DNA from: JAMXLO01 sp963812475
GTDB taxonomy: Bacteria > Pseudomonadota > Alphaproteobacteria > Acetobacterales > Acetobacteraceae
Reading direction: 5' to 3'
DNA: 64,000 nucleotides
Assembly: GCA_963812475.1 (NCBI GenBank)
Contig: CAWEVI010000045.1
Location: 59,707-123,706, forward strand
In this document: piece after piece, positions 23,483 through 31,947 of the stretch
How positions within the stretch are numbered: the first letter of the stretch is position 1
How the letters are laid out: every line of letters begins with the position of its first letter
Made by a program: the position numbers and the translations under genes
Notes under the pieces: model-generated
What the model was told of the DNA's origin: nothing
Databases searched by the model: none
Seen by the model: only the letters and a program-made list of their open reading frames with translations

Positions 23483-26400
23483 CTATACCGAGAAGTACTT
23501 CGCGTTCGGGTTGAGCACGACGATCGCACTGGTCGATTGCTCCGGGTGTAGCTGGAACTCCTCGGACAGCGACAAGCCGATGCGCTCCGCGCCGAGCAAC
23601 GACAGGATCGGCACCTGATCCTCGAGCTTCGGACAGGCGGGATACCCGAACGAATAGCGCGAGCCCCTATAGCCCTGCGACAGCATCTTCTCCATATCGC
23701 GGTCGTCCTCGGGCGCGAAGCCCAACTCGGCTCGGATGCGCTTGTGGACGTATTCGGCCATCGCCTCCGCCATCTCCACCGACAGGCCGTGCAGGTAGAG
23801 ATAGTCCTGGTAGCGGTTATCGGCGAACCACTCGCGGGCGATCTCGGACGCCTTCTGCCCCACGGTGACAAGTTGCAGCGCGATCACGTCGCGTTCGGCG
23901 TCGTCCACGTCGCGGAAGAAATCGGCGATGCATTCGCCGTCCTCCTTGGGCTGGCGCGGCAGCGTGAAGCGGGCAAGCTCGGTGCTGCCATCCTGGTCGA
24001 AGATGATCAGGTCGTTGCCCTGCCCGGCCGCCAGCCAGTAGCCGTAGGTCGCCTGGGGCTTCAGGATCTGCTCGGCCTCGCACAGCGACAACATGCGCCG
24101 CATCACCGGGCGCAGCTCCTGCTTCGCCCAGCCGAGGAAATCGTCCAGCGAACGGCCCTGCTTTCGGAAGCCCCATTGGAACTGGTACAGGCTCCGTTCG
24201 TTGATAAACGGCACGATCGCCTTGGGTGCGGCCTCGATGATGCGGGCGCCCCAGAACGGCGGGGCCGCTGCCGGCACATCGCGCGTCAGCCGCCGTCGGC
24301 GCGCCTGCACCACAGCGACATCCACCGGGCGAAAGGCGCGTGCATCCGCCTGACCCAGGGTGCGCGACGGATTGCGAGTCTTGCCGATGCGCTTCGACTG
24401 TACTGCGGCCAGATAGTCGTCGAAGCCGTTGCCGACCACCTTGTCCATCAGGTTCAGCCCGTCGAATGCGTCGCGGCCATAGGCGACCCGGCCGCAGGCA
24501 TAGGCACGCACGCAGTCGTCCTCCACGTAGCCGCGGGTCAGCGCGGCGCCGCCAAGCAGCACCGGCACTTCCAGCCCCTGGCGCGACATCTCTTCCAGGT
24601 TCTCGCGCATCACCACGGTGGACTTCACCAGGAGGCCGGACATGCCGATGGCGTGCGCGCGATGCTCCTTCGCCGCCGACAGCATTTCCGCGAGCGGCAC
24701 CTTGATGCCGAGATTGACCACGCGATAGCCGTTGTTGGTCAGGATGATGTCGACCAGGTTCTTGCCGATGTCGTGCACGTCGCCCTTCACGGTGGCGAGC
24801 ACGATGGTGCCCTTCTCCTGCCCCTCGACGCGCTCCATGAACGGTTCGAGATAGGCCACCGCGGCCTTCATCGTCTCGGCGCTCTGCAGCACGAAGGGCA
24901 GCTGCATCTTGCCGGCGCCGAACAGGTCGCCGACCACCTTCATGCCGTCGAGCAGAACGTTGTTGATGATGTCGAGCGGGGCGAGCGTCTGCAGCGCTTC
25001 GTCCAGTTCAGCGCCCAGCCCCTTGCGGTCGCCATCGATGATGCGGTCCTTCAGCCGGCCCTCCACCGTTTCGGCGCGCTTCTTAACGGTGGCGTCGGCG
25101 GCCTTACGGTCGGCGAAGATCTCCAGCAACTTATGCAGCGGGTCGTAGCCTTCCTCGCGGCGGTCGAAGATCAGATCCTCGGCAACCTTCACCTCCTCCG
25201 GCGCGATCACGTGCAGCGGACGGATCTTCGACACATGCAGGATCGCACCGGTCATGCCGGCGCGCACCGCATGCTCCAGGAACACGCTGTTCAGCACCGC
25301 ACGTGCCGCGGGGTTCAGTCCGAAGCTGACATTCGAGAGCCCAAGGATGATCTGGATGTCGGGAAATTTCTCCCGGATTGCGGCGATGCCCTCCAATGTC
25401 CATTGCGCCAGCTTGCGATCGTCCTCGTTGCCAGTGGCGATGGTGAAGGTCAGCGGATCGATCAGCAGGTCCGACTGCGGCAGACCGTGTTGGTTGCACG
25501 CAAAGTCCACCAGGCGGGTCGCAACCGCCAGCTTGGCTTCGGCGGTCTTCGCCATGCCGGTCTCGTCGATGGTCAGCGCGATCACCGCCGCGCCAAACTG
25601 CTTGGCCAGCTTCAGCCGGTCGGCGGCGTGTTTCTCGCCATCCTCGAAGTTGATCGAATTGATGATCGGCTTGCCGCCATGCAGCTTCAGCGCGGCCTCG
25701 ATCACCGGCGTTTCGGTCGAGTCGATCACCAGCGGCCCGTTGACCGAACTGGTGAAGCGGCGGATCACCTCGGTCATCTCGCCCATCTCGTCGCGCCCGA
25801 CGAACGCCGTGCAGACATCCAGCGCGTGCGAGCCCTCGCCCAGCTGTTCGCGGCCGATCGTGACGCAGCCGTCCCAGTCGTGCTTCTCCTGAGCGTCGCG
25901 CCACTTCCGCGAGCCGTTGGCATTGCAGCGCTCGCCGATCGCGAAGAACGCGTTCTCCTGGCGCAGCGGCACCGCCTGATACAGGCTCGCGACAGAGGGA
26001 ATCCACACCGGCTTGCGCAGCACCGGTACCGGGCGGGAGCGTCCGCTCCCCTCGGCCCTCTTGCGCAGCATCGCGTCGAGCGCGGCGATGTGCTCGGTAT
26101 TGGTGCCGCAGCATCCGCCGATCAGGTTCACGCCGTCTTCCGCGACGAAGCGTTCCAGCCACGACGCGAGTTCGGCCGCGCCCAGCGGATAATGCGTCTG
26201 GCCGTCCACCAGTTCCGGCAGTCCGGCGTTCGGCTGCACCGACACCAGCCCCGGCCAGTTGCCAGCCAGCCAGCGCACGTGCTCGCCCATCTCCTGCGGA
26301 CCGGTCGCGCAGTTCAGACCCATCAGCGGGACGTTCAGCGCGTGCACCACCGCGGCCGCGGCGGCGATGTCGGGACCGACCAGCAGGGTGCCGGTGGTCT

Positions 26401-26980
26401 CCACCGTCACCTGCACGAAGATAGGAATGTCGCTGCCGGCCTCGGCGCGGGCAATCTTGGCGCCGTTCACGGCGGCCTTGATCTGCAAGGTGTCCTGGCA
26501 GGTCTCGATCAGGATTTCGTCCACGCCGCCGGCGATCAGCCCGCGGCATTGCAACGTCAGCGCGGCCTCCAGCGGATCGTAGGCGATGTTGCCGAGGCTC
26601 GGCAGCTTGGTGCCCGGGCCGAGGCTGCCGATGACCCAGCGATGGCGGCCGTCGGAGAACGCATCGGCCGCCTCGCGCGCGAGTTCGCCACCGCGCCGGT
26701 TGATCTCGAACGCCTGATCGGCGATGTCGAACTCCGCCAGCGTGACCGGCGAGCCGCCGAACGTGTTGGTCTCCACCATGTCGGCGCCGGCCTCGAAGTA
26801 GCCGCGATGGATGTCGCGCACCAGATCGGGGCGCGACAGGTTCAGCACGTCGGTGCAGTTCTCCTTGCCGTGGTAGTCCTGCTCCACATCCAGCGGCAGC
26901 GCCTGCATACGGCTGCCCATCCCGCCGTCGCACAGCAGGACGGTATCGCGCAGCGCATCGAGCAGATGTGGACGCGTCAT
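23483..26980 (-). CDS. metH: Cobalamin-dependent methionine synthase
   Basis: 1165 residues, close to the usual 1200-1250, from an ATG with AAGGAA upstream and overlapping the previous stop by four bases. Domain order: homocysteine-binding domain with zinc cysteines in GLNCATGP and GGCCGTN (about residues 1-330), pterin (methyl-THF) domain, B12-binding cap and Rossmann domain with the axial His in KGDVHDIGKNLVDIILTNNG, and the S-adenosylmethionine-binding activation domain with RGSRYSFGYPACPKLEDQ near the C-terminus. It methylates homocysteine with methyl-tetrahydrofolate. Position after the ArsR-methyltransferase and deaminase genes points to shared control of the methyl cycle. Confidence 0.97.
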   Translation of the reverse strand: MTRPHLLDALRDTVLLCDGGMGSRMQALPLDVEQDYHGKENCTDVLNLSRPDLVRDIHRGYFEAGADMVETNTFGGSPVTLAEFDIADQAFEINRRGGELAREAADAFSDGRHRWVIGSLGPGTKLPSLGNIAYDPLEAALTLQCRGLIAGGVDEILIETCQDTLQIKAAVNGAKIARAEAGSDIPIFVQVTVETTGTLLVGPDIAAAAAVVHALNVPLMGLNCATGPQEMGEHVRWLAGNWPGLVSVQPNAGLPELVDGQTHYPLGAAELASWLERFVAEDGVNLIGGCCGTNTEHIAALDAMLRKRAEGSGRSRPVPVLRKPVWIPSVASLYQAVPLRQENAFFAIGERCNANGSRKWRDAQEKHDWDGCVTIGREQLGEGSHALDVCTAFVGRDEMGEMTEVIRRFTSSVNGPLVIDSTETPVIEAALKLHGGKPIINSINFEDGEKHAADRLKLAKQFGAAVIALTIDETGMAKTAEAKLAVATRLVDFACNQHGLPQSDLLIDPLTFTIATGNEDDRKLAQWTLEGIAAIREKFPDIQIILGLSNVSFGLNPAARAVLNSVFLEHAVRAGMTGAILHVSKIRPLHVIAPEEVKVAEDLIFDRREEGYDPLHKLLEIFADRKAADATVKKRAETVEGRLKDRIIDGDRKGLGAELDEALQTLAPLDIINNVLLDGMKVVGDLFGAGKMQLPFVLQSAETMKAAVAYLEPFMERVEGQEKGTIVLATVKGDVHDIGKNLVDIILTNNGYRVVNLGIKVPLAEMLSAAKEHRAHAIGMSGLLVKSTVVMRENLEEMSRQGLEVPVLLGGAALTRGYVEDDCVRAYACGRVAYGRDAFDGLNLMDKVVGNGFDDYLAAVQSKRIGKTRNPSRTLGQADARAFRPVDVAVVQARRRRLTRDVPAAAPPFWGARIIEAAPKAIVPFINERSLYQFQWGFRKQGRSLDDFLGWAKQELRPVMRRMLSLCEAEQILKPQATYGYWLAAGQGNDLIIFDQDGSTELARFTLPRQPKEDGECIADFFRDVDDAERDVIALQLVTVGQKASEIAREWFADNRYQDYLYLHGLSVEMAEAMAEYVHKRIRAELGFAPEDDRDMEKMLSQGYRGSRYSFGYPACPKLEDQVPILSLLGAERIGLSLSEEFQLHPEQSTSAIVVLNPNAKYFSV

Positions 26981-28029
26981 CGGATTTCCTTCGGTCTGGG
27001 CTGGGCTTTGAGTGCGGGGAGTGAATTCGCGACATAGGCATCCAGCAGCGCAACGCTGCGTGCCGCTTCCGCAGGCGGTACGAACGACGCGGCGAGGCTG
27101 TTGCGCGCGAGCGTCACGATGTCGTCCGCTGACAGACCCAGAGCATGCCGGCACTGGATGAAGTTGTCGTTGATGTATCCGCCGAAATAGGCGGGGTCGT
27201 CGGAGTTGATGGTGGCGCGGAGGCCCGCGTCCAGCATGGCGCGCAGCGGATGCGCCGGCAGCGATGGCACCACGTTCAGCCGGACGTTCGAGAGCGGGCA
27301 GACCGTCAGCGGGATCGCCCGAGCCGCCAGTTCGCGCACCAGCGCCGGGTCGTCCAGGCAGGCATTGCCGTGATCGATACGGTCCACGTCGAGCAATTCG
27401 ACCGCCTCGCGCACGTAAGACGCCGGACCCTCCTCGCCCGCATGGGCGGTCACGCGGAACCCGCGCTCGCGGCAGGCACGGAAGAACCGGACAAAGCCGG
27501 AGGGCGGGTGTCCGAGTTCCGCCCCGCCCAGGCCAAAGCCTGCGATCCGGTCGCCCCATGGCATGACCTGATCGAGCAGTTGCAACGCTTCGGCCTCGCT
27601 GCGATGGCGCTGTGCGCTGACCAGCAGGCCGGCACTGATGCCATCGTCCCGGGCGGCGTCGCGCATCGCCGCCAGCACGCCGTCCATCACCGCGGCAATC
27701 GGCACCCCGCGTTCGGTAAAGCCTTGCGGACCGATGAAGACCTCGGCGCGGACCACCGCGTCTGCGTGGGCACGCCGCAGATAGGCACGGGTGATGGCGT
27801 AAAAGTCACGTTCCTGCACCAGGACGCGACAGCCCTCGTAATAAAGATCGAGGAACGATTGCAGATTGCTGAACTGGTAGGCCGCCCGCAGAGCCTCGGG
27901 CGTCTCCCAGCGCGGCCGCATGCCGTTGCGCGCCGCCAATTCGAGCAACAGTTCGGCCTCGATGCTGCCCTCCAGATGCATGTGCAGCTCGGCCTTTGGG
28001 ATGCAGCGGATGAATGCGTCGAGTTCCAT
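26977..28029 (-). CDS. Adenosine/adenine deaminase
   Basis: 350 residues. Zinc and catalytic motifs of the adenosine deaminase superfamily are intact: PKAELHMHLEGSIE (HxH), VTAHAGEEG (His-Glu), RIDHGNACLDD, and SDDPAYFGGYIN (Asp-Asp). The SDDPAYFGGY form is typical of the adenine deaminase branch rather than of classical adenosine deaminases, so adenine to hypoxanthine is the preferred reading. The ATG directly abuts the stop of the ArsR-methyltransferase gene (TGAATG), and the stop overlaps metH. Removing adenosine or adenine would pull S-adenosylhomocysteine breakdown forward, which suits its partners. Confidence 0.88.
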   Translation of the reverse strand: MELDAFIRCIPKAELHMHLEGSIEAELLLELAARNGMRPRWETPEALRAAYQFSNLQSFLDLYYEGCRVLVQERDFYAITRAYLRRAHADAVVRAEVFIGPQGFTERGVPIAAVMDGVLAAMRDAARDDGISAGLLVSAQRHRSEAEALQLLDQVMPWGDRIAGFGLGGAELGHPPSGFVRFFRACRERGFRVTAHAGEEGPASYVREAVELLDVDRIDHGNACLDDPALVRELAARAIPLTVCPLSNVRLNVVPSLPAHPLRAMLDAGLRATINSDDPAYFGGYINDNFIQCRHALGLSADDIVTLARNSLAASFVPPAEAARSVALLDAYVANSLPALKAQPRPKEIR

Positions 28030-29001
28030 TCAGACAACCAGTTCGTGCGCTGTCGCGACCGCGACATCCGTCGCGCGGAAAGCGAGCCAGATGCGGACTG
28101 TCAGCGGGGGCGGAGATGCGATGTCGATCGGCAATGATTTGCCCTGCTGCATGCCGGCGTCTTCCAGCAACGCGCGCATGGCGGCATCGCTGAAGCCCGG
28201 CCAACGATGCGCAAGCTTGGTTACCAGGTCGTCACGGTCATGATGCGCCAGGTCGATGACAATCAGACGGCCGCCCGGTCGCAGCACCCGGGCAGCTTCG
28301 GCCAGCACGCCCGGCGGATCCTCCGCGTAGTGCAGCACCATCTGCATGACAGCGAGATCGAACGACGCCTCCGCCAATGGTAGCCGGTACATGTCGGCGA
28401 GGCGAACGGAGCAATGGGACAGCCCGACACGGGCAAGCCGCGAGCGCGCCAAAGCCAGCATGGCCTTCGAGGCATCGACGCCGATCCCCTGACTGACCCG
28501 GGGCGCGAGCAATTCCAGCACACGGCCGGTGCCGGTGCCGATGTCCAGCAGACGGCCAGCCGCGCTCTCTGGGACCAAGGTCAGCAAGGCCGCCTCCACA
28601 GCCTGCGCGGGCAGGTCCAGCGCCCGCATCTCATCCCAGTCGGCGCCCTGACGGCGGAAACTTTCGGATGCAACCCGCGCGCGTTCGGCCAGCACGCGGG
28701 CAGCCTGGCGCCGGTCGGCTTCCAGGATCGGGTCGTCCTCCGGCAAACGGGCGACGAGATCGCGCGGTAACGTGCCCGGCGCGCCGTGCGGCAGGGCGAA
28801 CCAGACGTTGGAACCCTCGCGGACACGATCGAGGAGGCCGCAATCGCAGAGCAGCTTCAGGTGGCGGGAGAGGCGCGGTTGCGACTGGCCGAGAATCTCG
28901 GTGAATTCCGACACGCAGAAGGCGCCGCGACCGGCCAGCGCGAGCAGACGCAGGCGGGTAGGTTCGGCAGCGGCACGCAGGCTGGTGAGCAGTTGCTCCA
29001 T
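28030..29001 (-). CDS. ArsR-family regulator fused to a SAM-dependent methyltransferase domain
   Basis: 323 residues. The N-terminal winged helix (AAAEPTRLRLLALAGRGAFCVSEFTEILGQSQPRLSRHLKLLCDCGLLDRVREG, about 5-70) is ArsR/SmtB-type. The C-terminal class I methyltransferase fold shows LLDIGTGTGRVLELLAP (SAM binding), GVDASKAMLALAR, MVLHYAEDPPGVLAEAARVLRPGGRLIVIDL. Fusions of this kind occur next to methionine-cycle genes in alphaproteobacteria and may sense S-adenosyl compounds. It starts the operon with the deaminase and metH and faces away from the gene at 29042 across 40 bases, with a palindrome between. Confidence 0.9.
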   Translation of the reverse strand: MEQLLTSLRAAAEPTRLRLLALAGRGAFCVSEFTEILGQSQPRLSRHLKLLCDCGLLDRVREGSNVWFALPHGAPGTLPRDLVARLPEDDPILEADRRQAARVLAERARVASESFRRQGADWDEMRALDLPAQAVEAALLTLVPESAAGRLLDIGTGTGRVLELLAPRVSQGIGVDASKAMLALARSRLARVGLSHCSVRLADMYRLPLAEASFDLAVMQMVLHYAEDPPGVLAEAARVLRPGGRLIVIDLAHHDRDDLVTKLAHRWPGFSDAAMRALLEDAGMQQGKSLPIDIASPPPLTVRIWLAFRATDVAVATAHELVV

Positions 29002-29014
29002 GGGCTTGCCAATG

Positions 29015-29034
29015 ACATAAACATATCCTTATGT
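29015..29034. promoter_or_regulatory. Candidate operator between arsR-methyltransferase and divergent gene
   Basis: ACATAA (29015-29020) and TTATGT (29029-29034) form an inverted repeat with an 8-base spacer containing a further CATAT. This AT-rich symmetry lies in the 40-base gap between two divergent start codons in otherwise GC-rich DNA. Autoregulation by the ArsR-type protein is the natural reading, unproven. Confidence 0.55.
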
Positions 29035-29041
29035 CCAGCCT

Positions 29042-29398
29042 ATGGTGGAGTTGCCCGATGACAGGGTGCCGGTGTGGTTCGGCTCCGACGGAGCGGCCGG
29101 GCCGGATGCCGCGTTGCTGGTCGAGGGTGACGCGGTGGTGCCGGCCGGACACGTGATGGCGCGGTTCAGGCTGGGACCGGGCCTGACAGGCCATCCCTTC
29201 GGGTGCGCATGCTGTGTCCCGCGCGGACCTGTGGCGGAGGCGCTTGGCCGACTGTTCCTGGCCCGAGCGCGCGGTGAGGTGCCGTTCTTCCGCTCGGTGG
29301 TCGCGGTGGTGGCAACGCCGGTGGGCGAGGCCGCAATACGGGCCGCGCTGGCTCGGGATCAAGTCTCCGCGGGACGGTTCCGGCTGGCGCAGCGTTGA
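29042..29398 (+). CDS. Hypothetical protein with a GCxCC motif
   Basis: 118 residues, with no Shine-Dalgarno before the ATG. The striking feature is GLTGHPFGCACCVPRGPVAEAL, in which GCACC copies the metal-binding GCxCC motif of COG0523 (CobW/G3E) GTPases, yet no P-loop or GTPase domain exists here. The C-terminal half (GRLFLARARGEVPFFRSVVAVVATPVGEAAIRAAL) also looks like the G3E segment after that motif. It may be a metal-carrying partner of a G3E metallochaperone or a domain relic. It shares its promoter region with the ArsR-methyltransferase gene. Confidence 0.65.
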   Translation: MVELPDDRVPVWFGSDGAAGPDAALLVEGDAVVPAGHVMARFRLGPGLTGHPFGCACCVPRGPVAEALGRLFLARARGEVPFFRSVVAVVATPVGEAAIRAALARDQVSAGRFRLAQR

Positions 29399-29434
29399 CC
29401 GCCGGGCCCGTTCGACAGGTACCAAGTATCATTC

Positions 29435-30025
29435 ATGCGCGTCCTGGTGATCTATTGTCATCCGGTGGCGGAGAGTTTCGGGGCTGCCGCTCACAGGACT
29501 GTCCTTGAGGCACTGATCGAAGCCGGTCACGAGGTGACGGATGTCGATCTCTATGCCGAGAATTTCGATCCGGTGATGAGCCGGCAGGAACGGCTCGACT
29601 ACCTCAATACCGATCGCAACGAGCGCCCGGTGAAGCGCTACGACGAGCAACTGGCCGCTGCGGACGCCATCGTGCTGGTGTATCCGGCATGGTGGTACGG
29701 CATGCCGGCGATGCTGAAGGGCTACTTCGATCGCGTCTGGCTGCCGGGCGTGGCGTTCGACGTGACACCTGACGGGCGTGTACTCACCGAACGATTGCAG
29801 CGCATCCGCCGCATCGTCGTGGTCACGACGTACGGTGGGCCGTGGTGGATGGTGCGCATCGCACTCGGCGACCCGGCCCGCAAGATCGTGTCGCGCGCCG
29901 TTCGAGCGCTGTGCGGTCGCGGCTGCCGGGTGGACTGGTATGTCCAGTACAACATGGACCGCGCGACACCGCGGCGGTTGAGCCGCTTTCTGGATCGCAT
30001 AAGGTCTGGGATCGGTCGGCTGTAG
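29435..30025 (+). CDS. Flavodoxin-fold NAD(P)H oxidoreductase (KefF/MdaB/NQO1-like)
   Basis: 196 residues. The N-terminal flavin-binding motif VLVIYCHPVAESFGAAAHRTVLEALIEAGHEVTDVDLY, the AIVLVYPAWWYGMPAMLKGYFDRVW segment and the VTTYGGPWWMV loop are diagnostic of the NAD(P)H dehydrogenase (quinone) family. It should carry FMN or FAD and reduce quinones or similar electrophiles by two electrons in the cytoplasm. It follows the GCxCC protein by 36 bases. Confidence 0.9.
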   Translation: MRVLVIYCHPVAESFGAAAHRTVLEALIEAGHEVTDVDLYAENFDPVMSRQERLDYLNTDRNERPVKRYDEQLAAADAIVLVYPAWWYGMPAMLKGYFDRVWLPGVAFDVTPDGRVLTERLQRIRRIVVVTTYGGPWWMVRIALGDPARKIVSRAVRALCGRGCRVDWYVQYNMDRATPRRLSRFLDRIRSGIGRL

Positions 30026-30034
30026 CGGCGATGC

Positions 30035-30080
30035 ACCCTCCCGAACCCTCCTCCCCGAAGCGGGGAAGGGTTGGGGTGGA
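30035..30080. repeat. GC-rich hairpin repeat, possible terminator
   Basis: The sequence ACCCTCCCGAACCCTCCTCCCCGAAGCGGGGAAGGGTTGGGG contains the stem TCCCCG-AAG-CGGGGA extended by CCCT/AGGG. It resembles a diverged member of the CCCCTCCC...GGGAGGGG family seen at 38571 and 52803. It lies right after the flavodoxin-like gene, with TTT following on the + strand, so it may also end that transcript. Confidence 0.5.
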
Positions 30081-30151
30081 GTTTACCCATGGTCGTGCGC
30101 CGGAGACAAAAGTCCGTCACAATGTGCGCCAGGAGATACAAGGGGACAGGC

Positions 30152-31741
30152 ATGAAACGCAGGAACCTGCTAGCAGGCAGTGCGGCGCTCGCGGCGATCG
30201 GCACGTCGGGCCTCGCGCGGCCCGCGATCGCGCAGACCGGCTCGGCCAAGGTGCTGCGCTTCGTGCCACAGGCCAATCTGGCAAACCCGGACCCGATCTG
30301 GACCACAGCCACTGTCGCGATCAACCACGGCTACATGGTCTGGGACACGCTCTACGGCATCGACGATGCGCTGGTGGGCAAGCCGCAGATGTGCGCCGGA
30401 CATGACGTGTCAGCCGATGAACTGACCTGGACGTTCACCCTGCGCGACGGGTTGAAATTCACCGATGGCGAGCCGGTGCGCGGCATCGACTGCACCACAT
30501 CGATCGCACGCTGGGCGGTGAAGAACCCGTTCGGCCAGCAACTCGCCACGCAGACCGACGAGATGAAGCCGCTGGACGACAAGCGCTTCCAGATCCGCCT
30601 GAAGAAGCGCTTCCGCCAGATGCTGTATGCGCTCGGCTCGCAAAACTGCTTCGTCATGCCTGAACGGATGGCAAAGACCTCGGCTGCCGAGCAGATCAAG
30701 GAGTTCATCGGCTCTGGCCCGTTCATCTTCAAACAGGACGAGTGGGTCTCCGGCGCATCGGCCGCCTACGTCAAGAACCCCAACTACGTGCCGCGCCAGG
30801 AGAAACCGGAATACTATTCCGGCGGCAAGAACGTGAATTTTGAGCGTGTCGAATGGATCGTGCAGCCGGACCCGGCCACCGCGTCGGCGGCGTTGCAGAC
30901 AGGCGAGGTCGATTGGCTGGAATTCCCGGTGCTCGACCTGCTGCCGATGCTCCGCAAATCGCCGGGCTGCGAGGTGGCGCGCTACGATCCGTTGGGTTCA
31001 CTGGCGATCATTGCGTTCAACCATCTGTATCCGCCGTTCGACAATCCAAAACTGTTGCGCGCGCTGCTGCCGGCGATCGATCAGAAGGAATACGTCACGG
31101 CCTGGGTGGGCGAGCAGCAGGATCTGGGCAAATACCCGGTAGGCTTCTTCACCGGCAACGCGCCGCTGGCAAATGACGCCGGGATGGAGGCCTTCACCGC
31201 ACCGCGCGATCTGGCGAAGGCGAAGCGTCTGGTGGCCGAGAGCGGCTACAAGGGGGAAAAAATCGTGCTGATGGCGCCGTCGGATCAGCCATCGCTGGTG
31301 GCGCCGTCGCAGCTCACGCGGGAATTGTTCGTGAAGCTCGGGCTGAACATCGATTATCAGGTCATGGACTGGGGCACGTTGGTGGCACGACGCGCAAAGC
31401 AGGATCCTCCGGCACAGGGCGGGTGGAACATCTTCCACACCACCTGGGGCGGGCTCGCCACCGCCAACCCTGGGAGTTCGTATCCGCTGCGCGGCAATGG
31501 CAGGCAGGGCTGGTTCGGCTGGCCGACCGATACGAAGATGGAAGAACTGCGCGATCAGTGGTTCGATGCCGCTGACCTCGCGGCGCAGAAGGAGATCTGC
31601 GAACGGATTCAGCTACAGGCGTTCGACAGCGTTCCGTTCATGCCGATCGGCCAGTGGTATTATCCGTGGGCATTCCGCAAGGATTTGACAGATTTTGTGC
31701 AGTGCGCCGCTGTGCTGTTCTGGGGCGTGCGGCGGGCCTGA
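30152..31741 (+). CDS. Peptide/nickel-type ABC substrate-binding protein (family 5)
   Basis: 529 residues from the ATG after AGGGGACAGG. The export signal MKRRNLLAGSAALAAIGTSGLARPAIAQ has a twin Arg but not a full Tat motif. Family 5 signatures include VLRFVPQANLANPDPIWTTA, LTWTFTLRDGLKFTDGEPVRGIDCTTSIARWA, GSGPFIFKQDEWVSG and the C-terminal FMPIGQWYYPWAFRKDLTDF. It binds peptides or other small solutes in the periplasm. No permease genes are adjacent. It is distinct from the broken homologue at 58211. Confidence 0.9.
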   Translation: MKRRNLLAGSAALAAIGTSGLARPAIAQTGSAKVLRFVPQANLANPDPIWTTATVAINHGYMVWDTLYGIDDALVGKPQMCAGHDVSADELTWTFTLRDGLKFTDGEPVRGIDCTTSIARWAVKNPFGQQLATQTDEMKPLDDKRFQIRLKKRFRQMLYALGSQNCFVMPERMAKTSAAEQIKEFIGSGPFIFKQDEWVSGASAAYVKNPNYVPRQEKPEYYSGGKNVNFERVEWIVQPDPATASAALQTGEVDWLEFPVLDLLPMLRKSPGCEVARYDPLGSLAIIAFNHLYPPFDNPKLLRALLPAIDQKEYVTAWVGEQQDLGKYPVGFFTGNAPLANDAGMEAFTAPRDLAKAKRLVAESGYKGEKIVLMAPSDQPSLVAPSQLTRELFVKLGLNIDYQVMDWGTLVARRAKQDPPAQGGWNIFHTTWGGLATANPGSSYPLRGNGRQGWFGWPTDTKMEELRDQWFDAADLAAQKEICERIQLQAFDSVPFMPIGQWYYPWAFRKDLTDFVQCAAVLFWGVRRA

Positions 31742-31796
31742 TACCTAAACACCGATGCGGTTGAGGCATTATGGTTGCATATTCGGCAGGCCCATC

Positions 31797-31884
31797 CCGT
31801 CATGGTGGGCGAAGGCCCGCCATCCACGTTTTTGCTGATCACAGCAAGCAAAGACATGGATGCCGACCTCCGTCGGCATGACGG
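31797..31884. repeat. Palindromic dispersed repeat (CCGTCATGG...CCATGACGG type)
   Basis: CCGTCATG (31797-31804) pairs with CATGACGG (31877-31884). Inside, CATCCACGT (31821-31829) pairs with ACATGGATG (31854-31862, one mismatch), and GGGC-GAAG-GCCC and GCCGAC-CTCC-GTCGGC form two small hairpins. The whole element would fold like a cloverleaf. It occupies most of the gap between the binding-protein gene and the aldo/keto reductase. The nearby 73-aa open frame is the repeat read through and is not annotated. Confidence 0.8.
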
Positions 31885-31947
31885 CGTCGTGGCGATCGCC
31901 GGGCAACTGGCACGGGCGTTGGTACAACAGCGACAGGAGAGACCAGA

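Noticed and set aside
23744..27037. 1097-aa open frame on the + strand
   Set aside because: It is antisense to metH, rich in His/Gln/Arg/Leu as expected for the shadow of a GC-rich gene, and has no domain motif or ribosome site.
14749..29042. Cobalamin or SAM riboswitch near pduO, the B12-type importer or metH
   Set aside because: I looked for a B12-box-like sequence and leader space. The genes overlap or abut, and the 40-base gap before the ArsR-methyltransferase gene is too short for either riboswitch.
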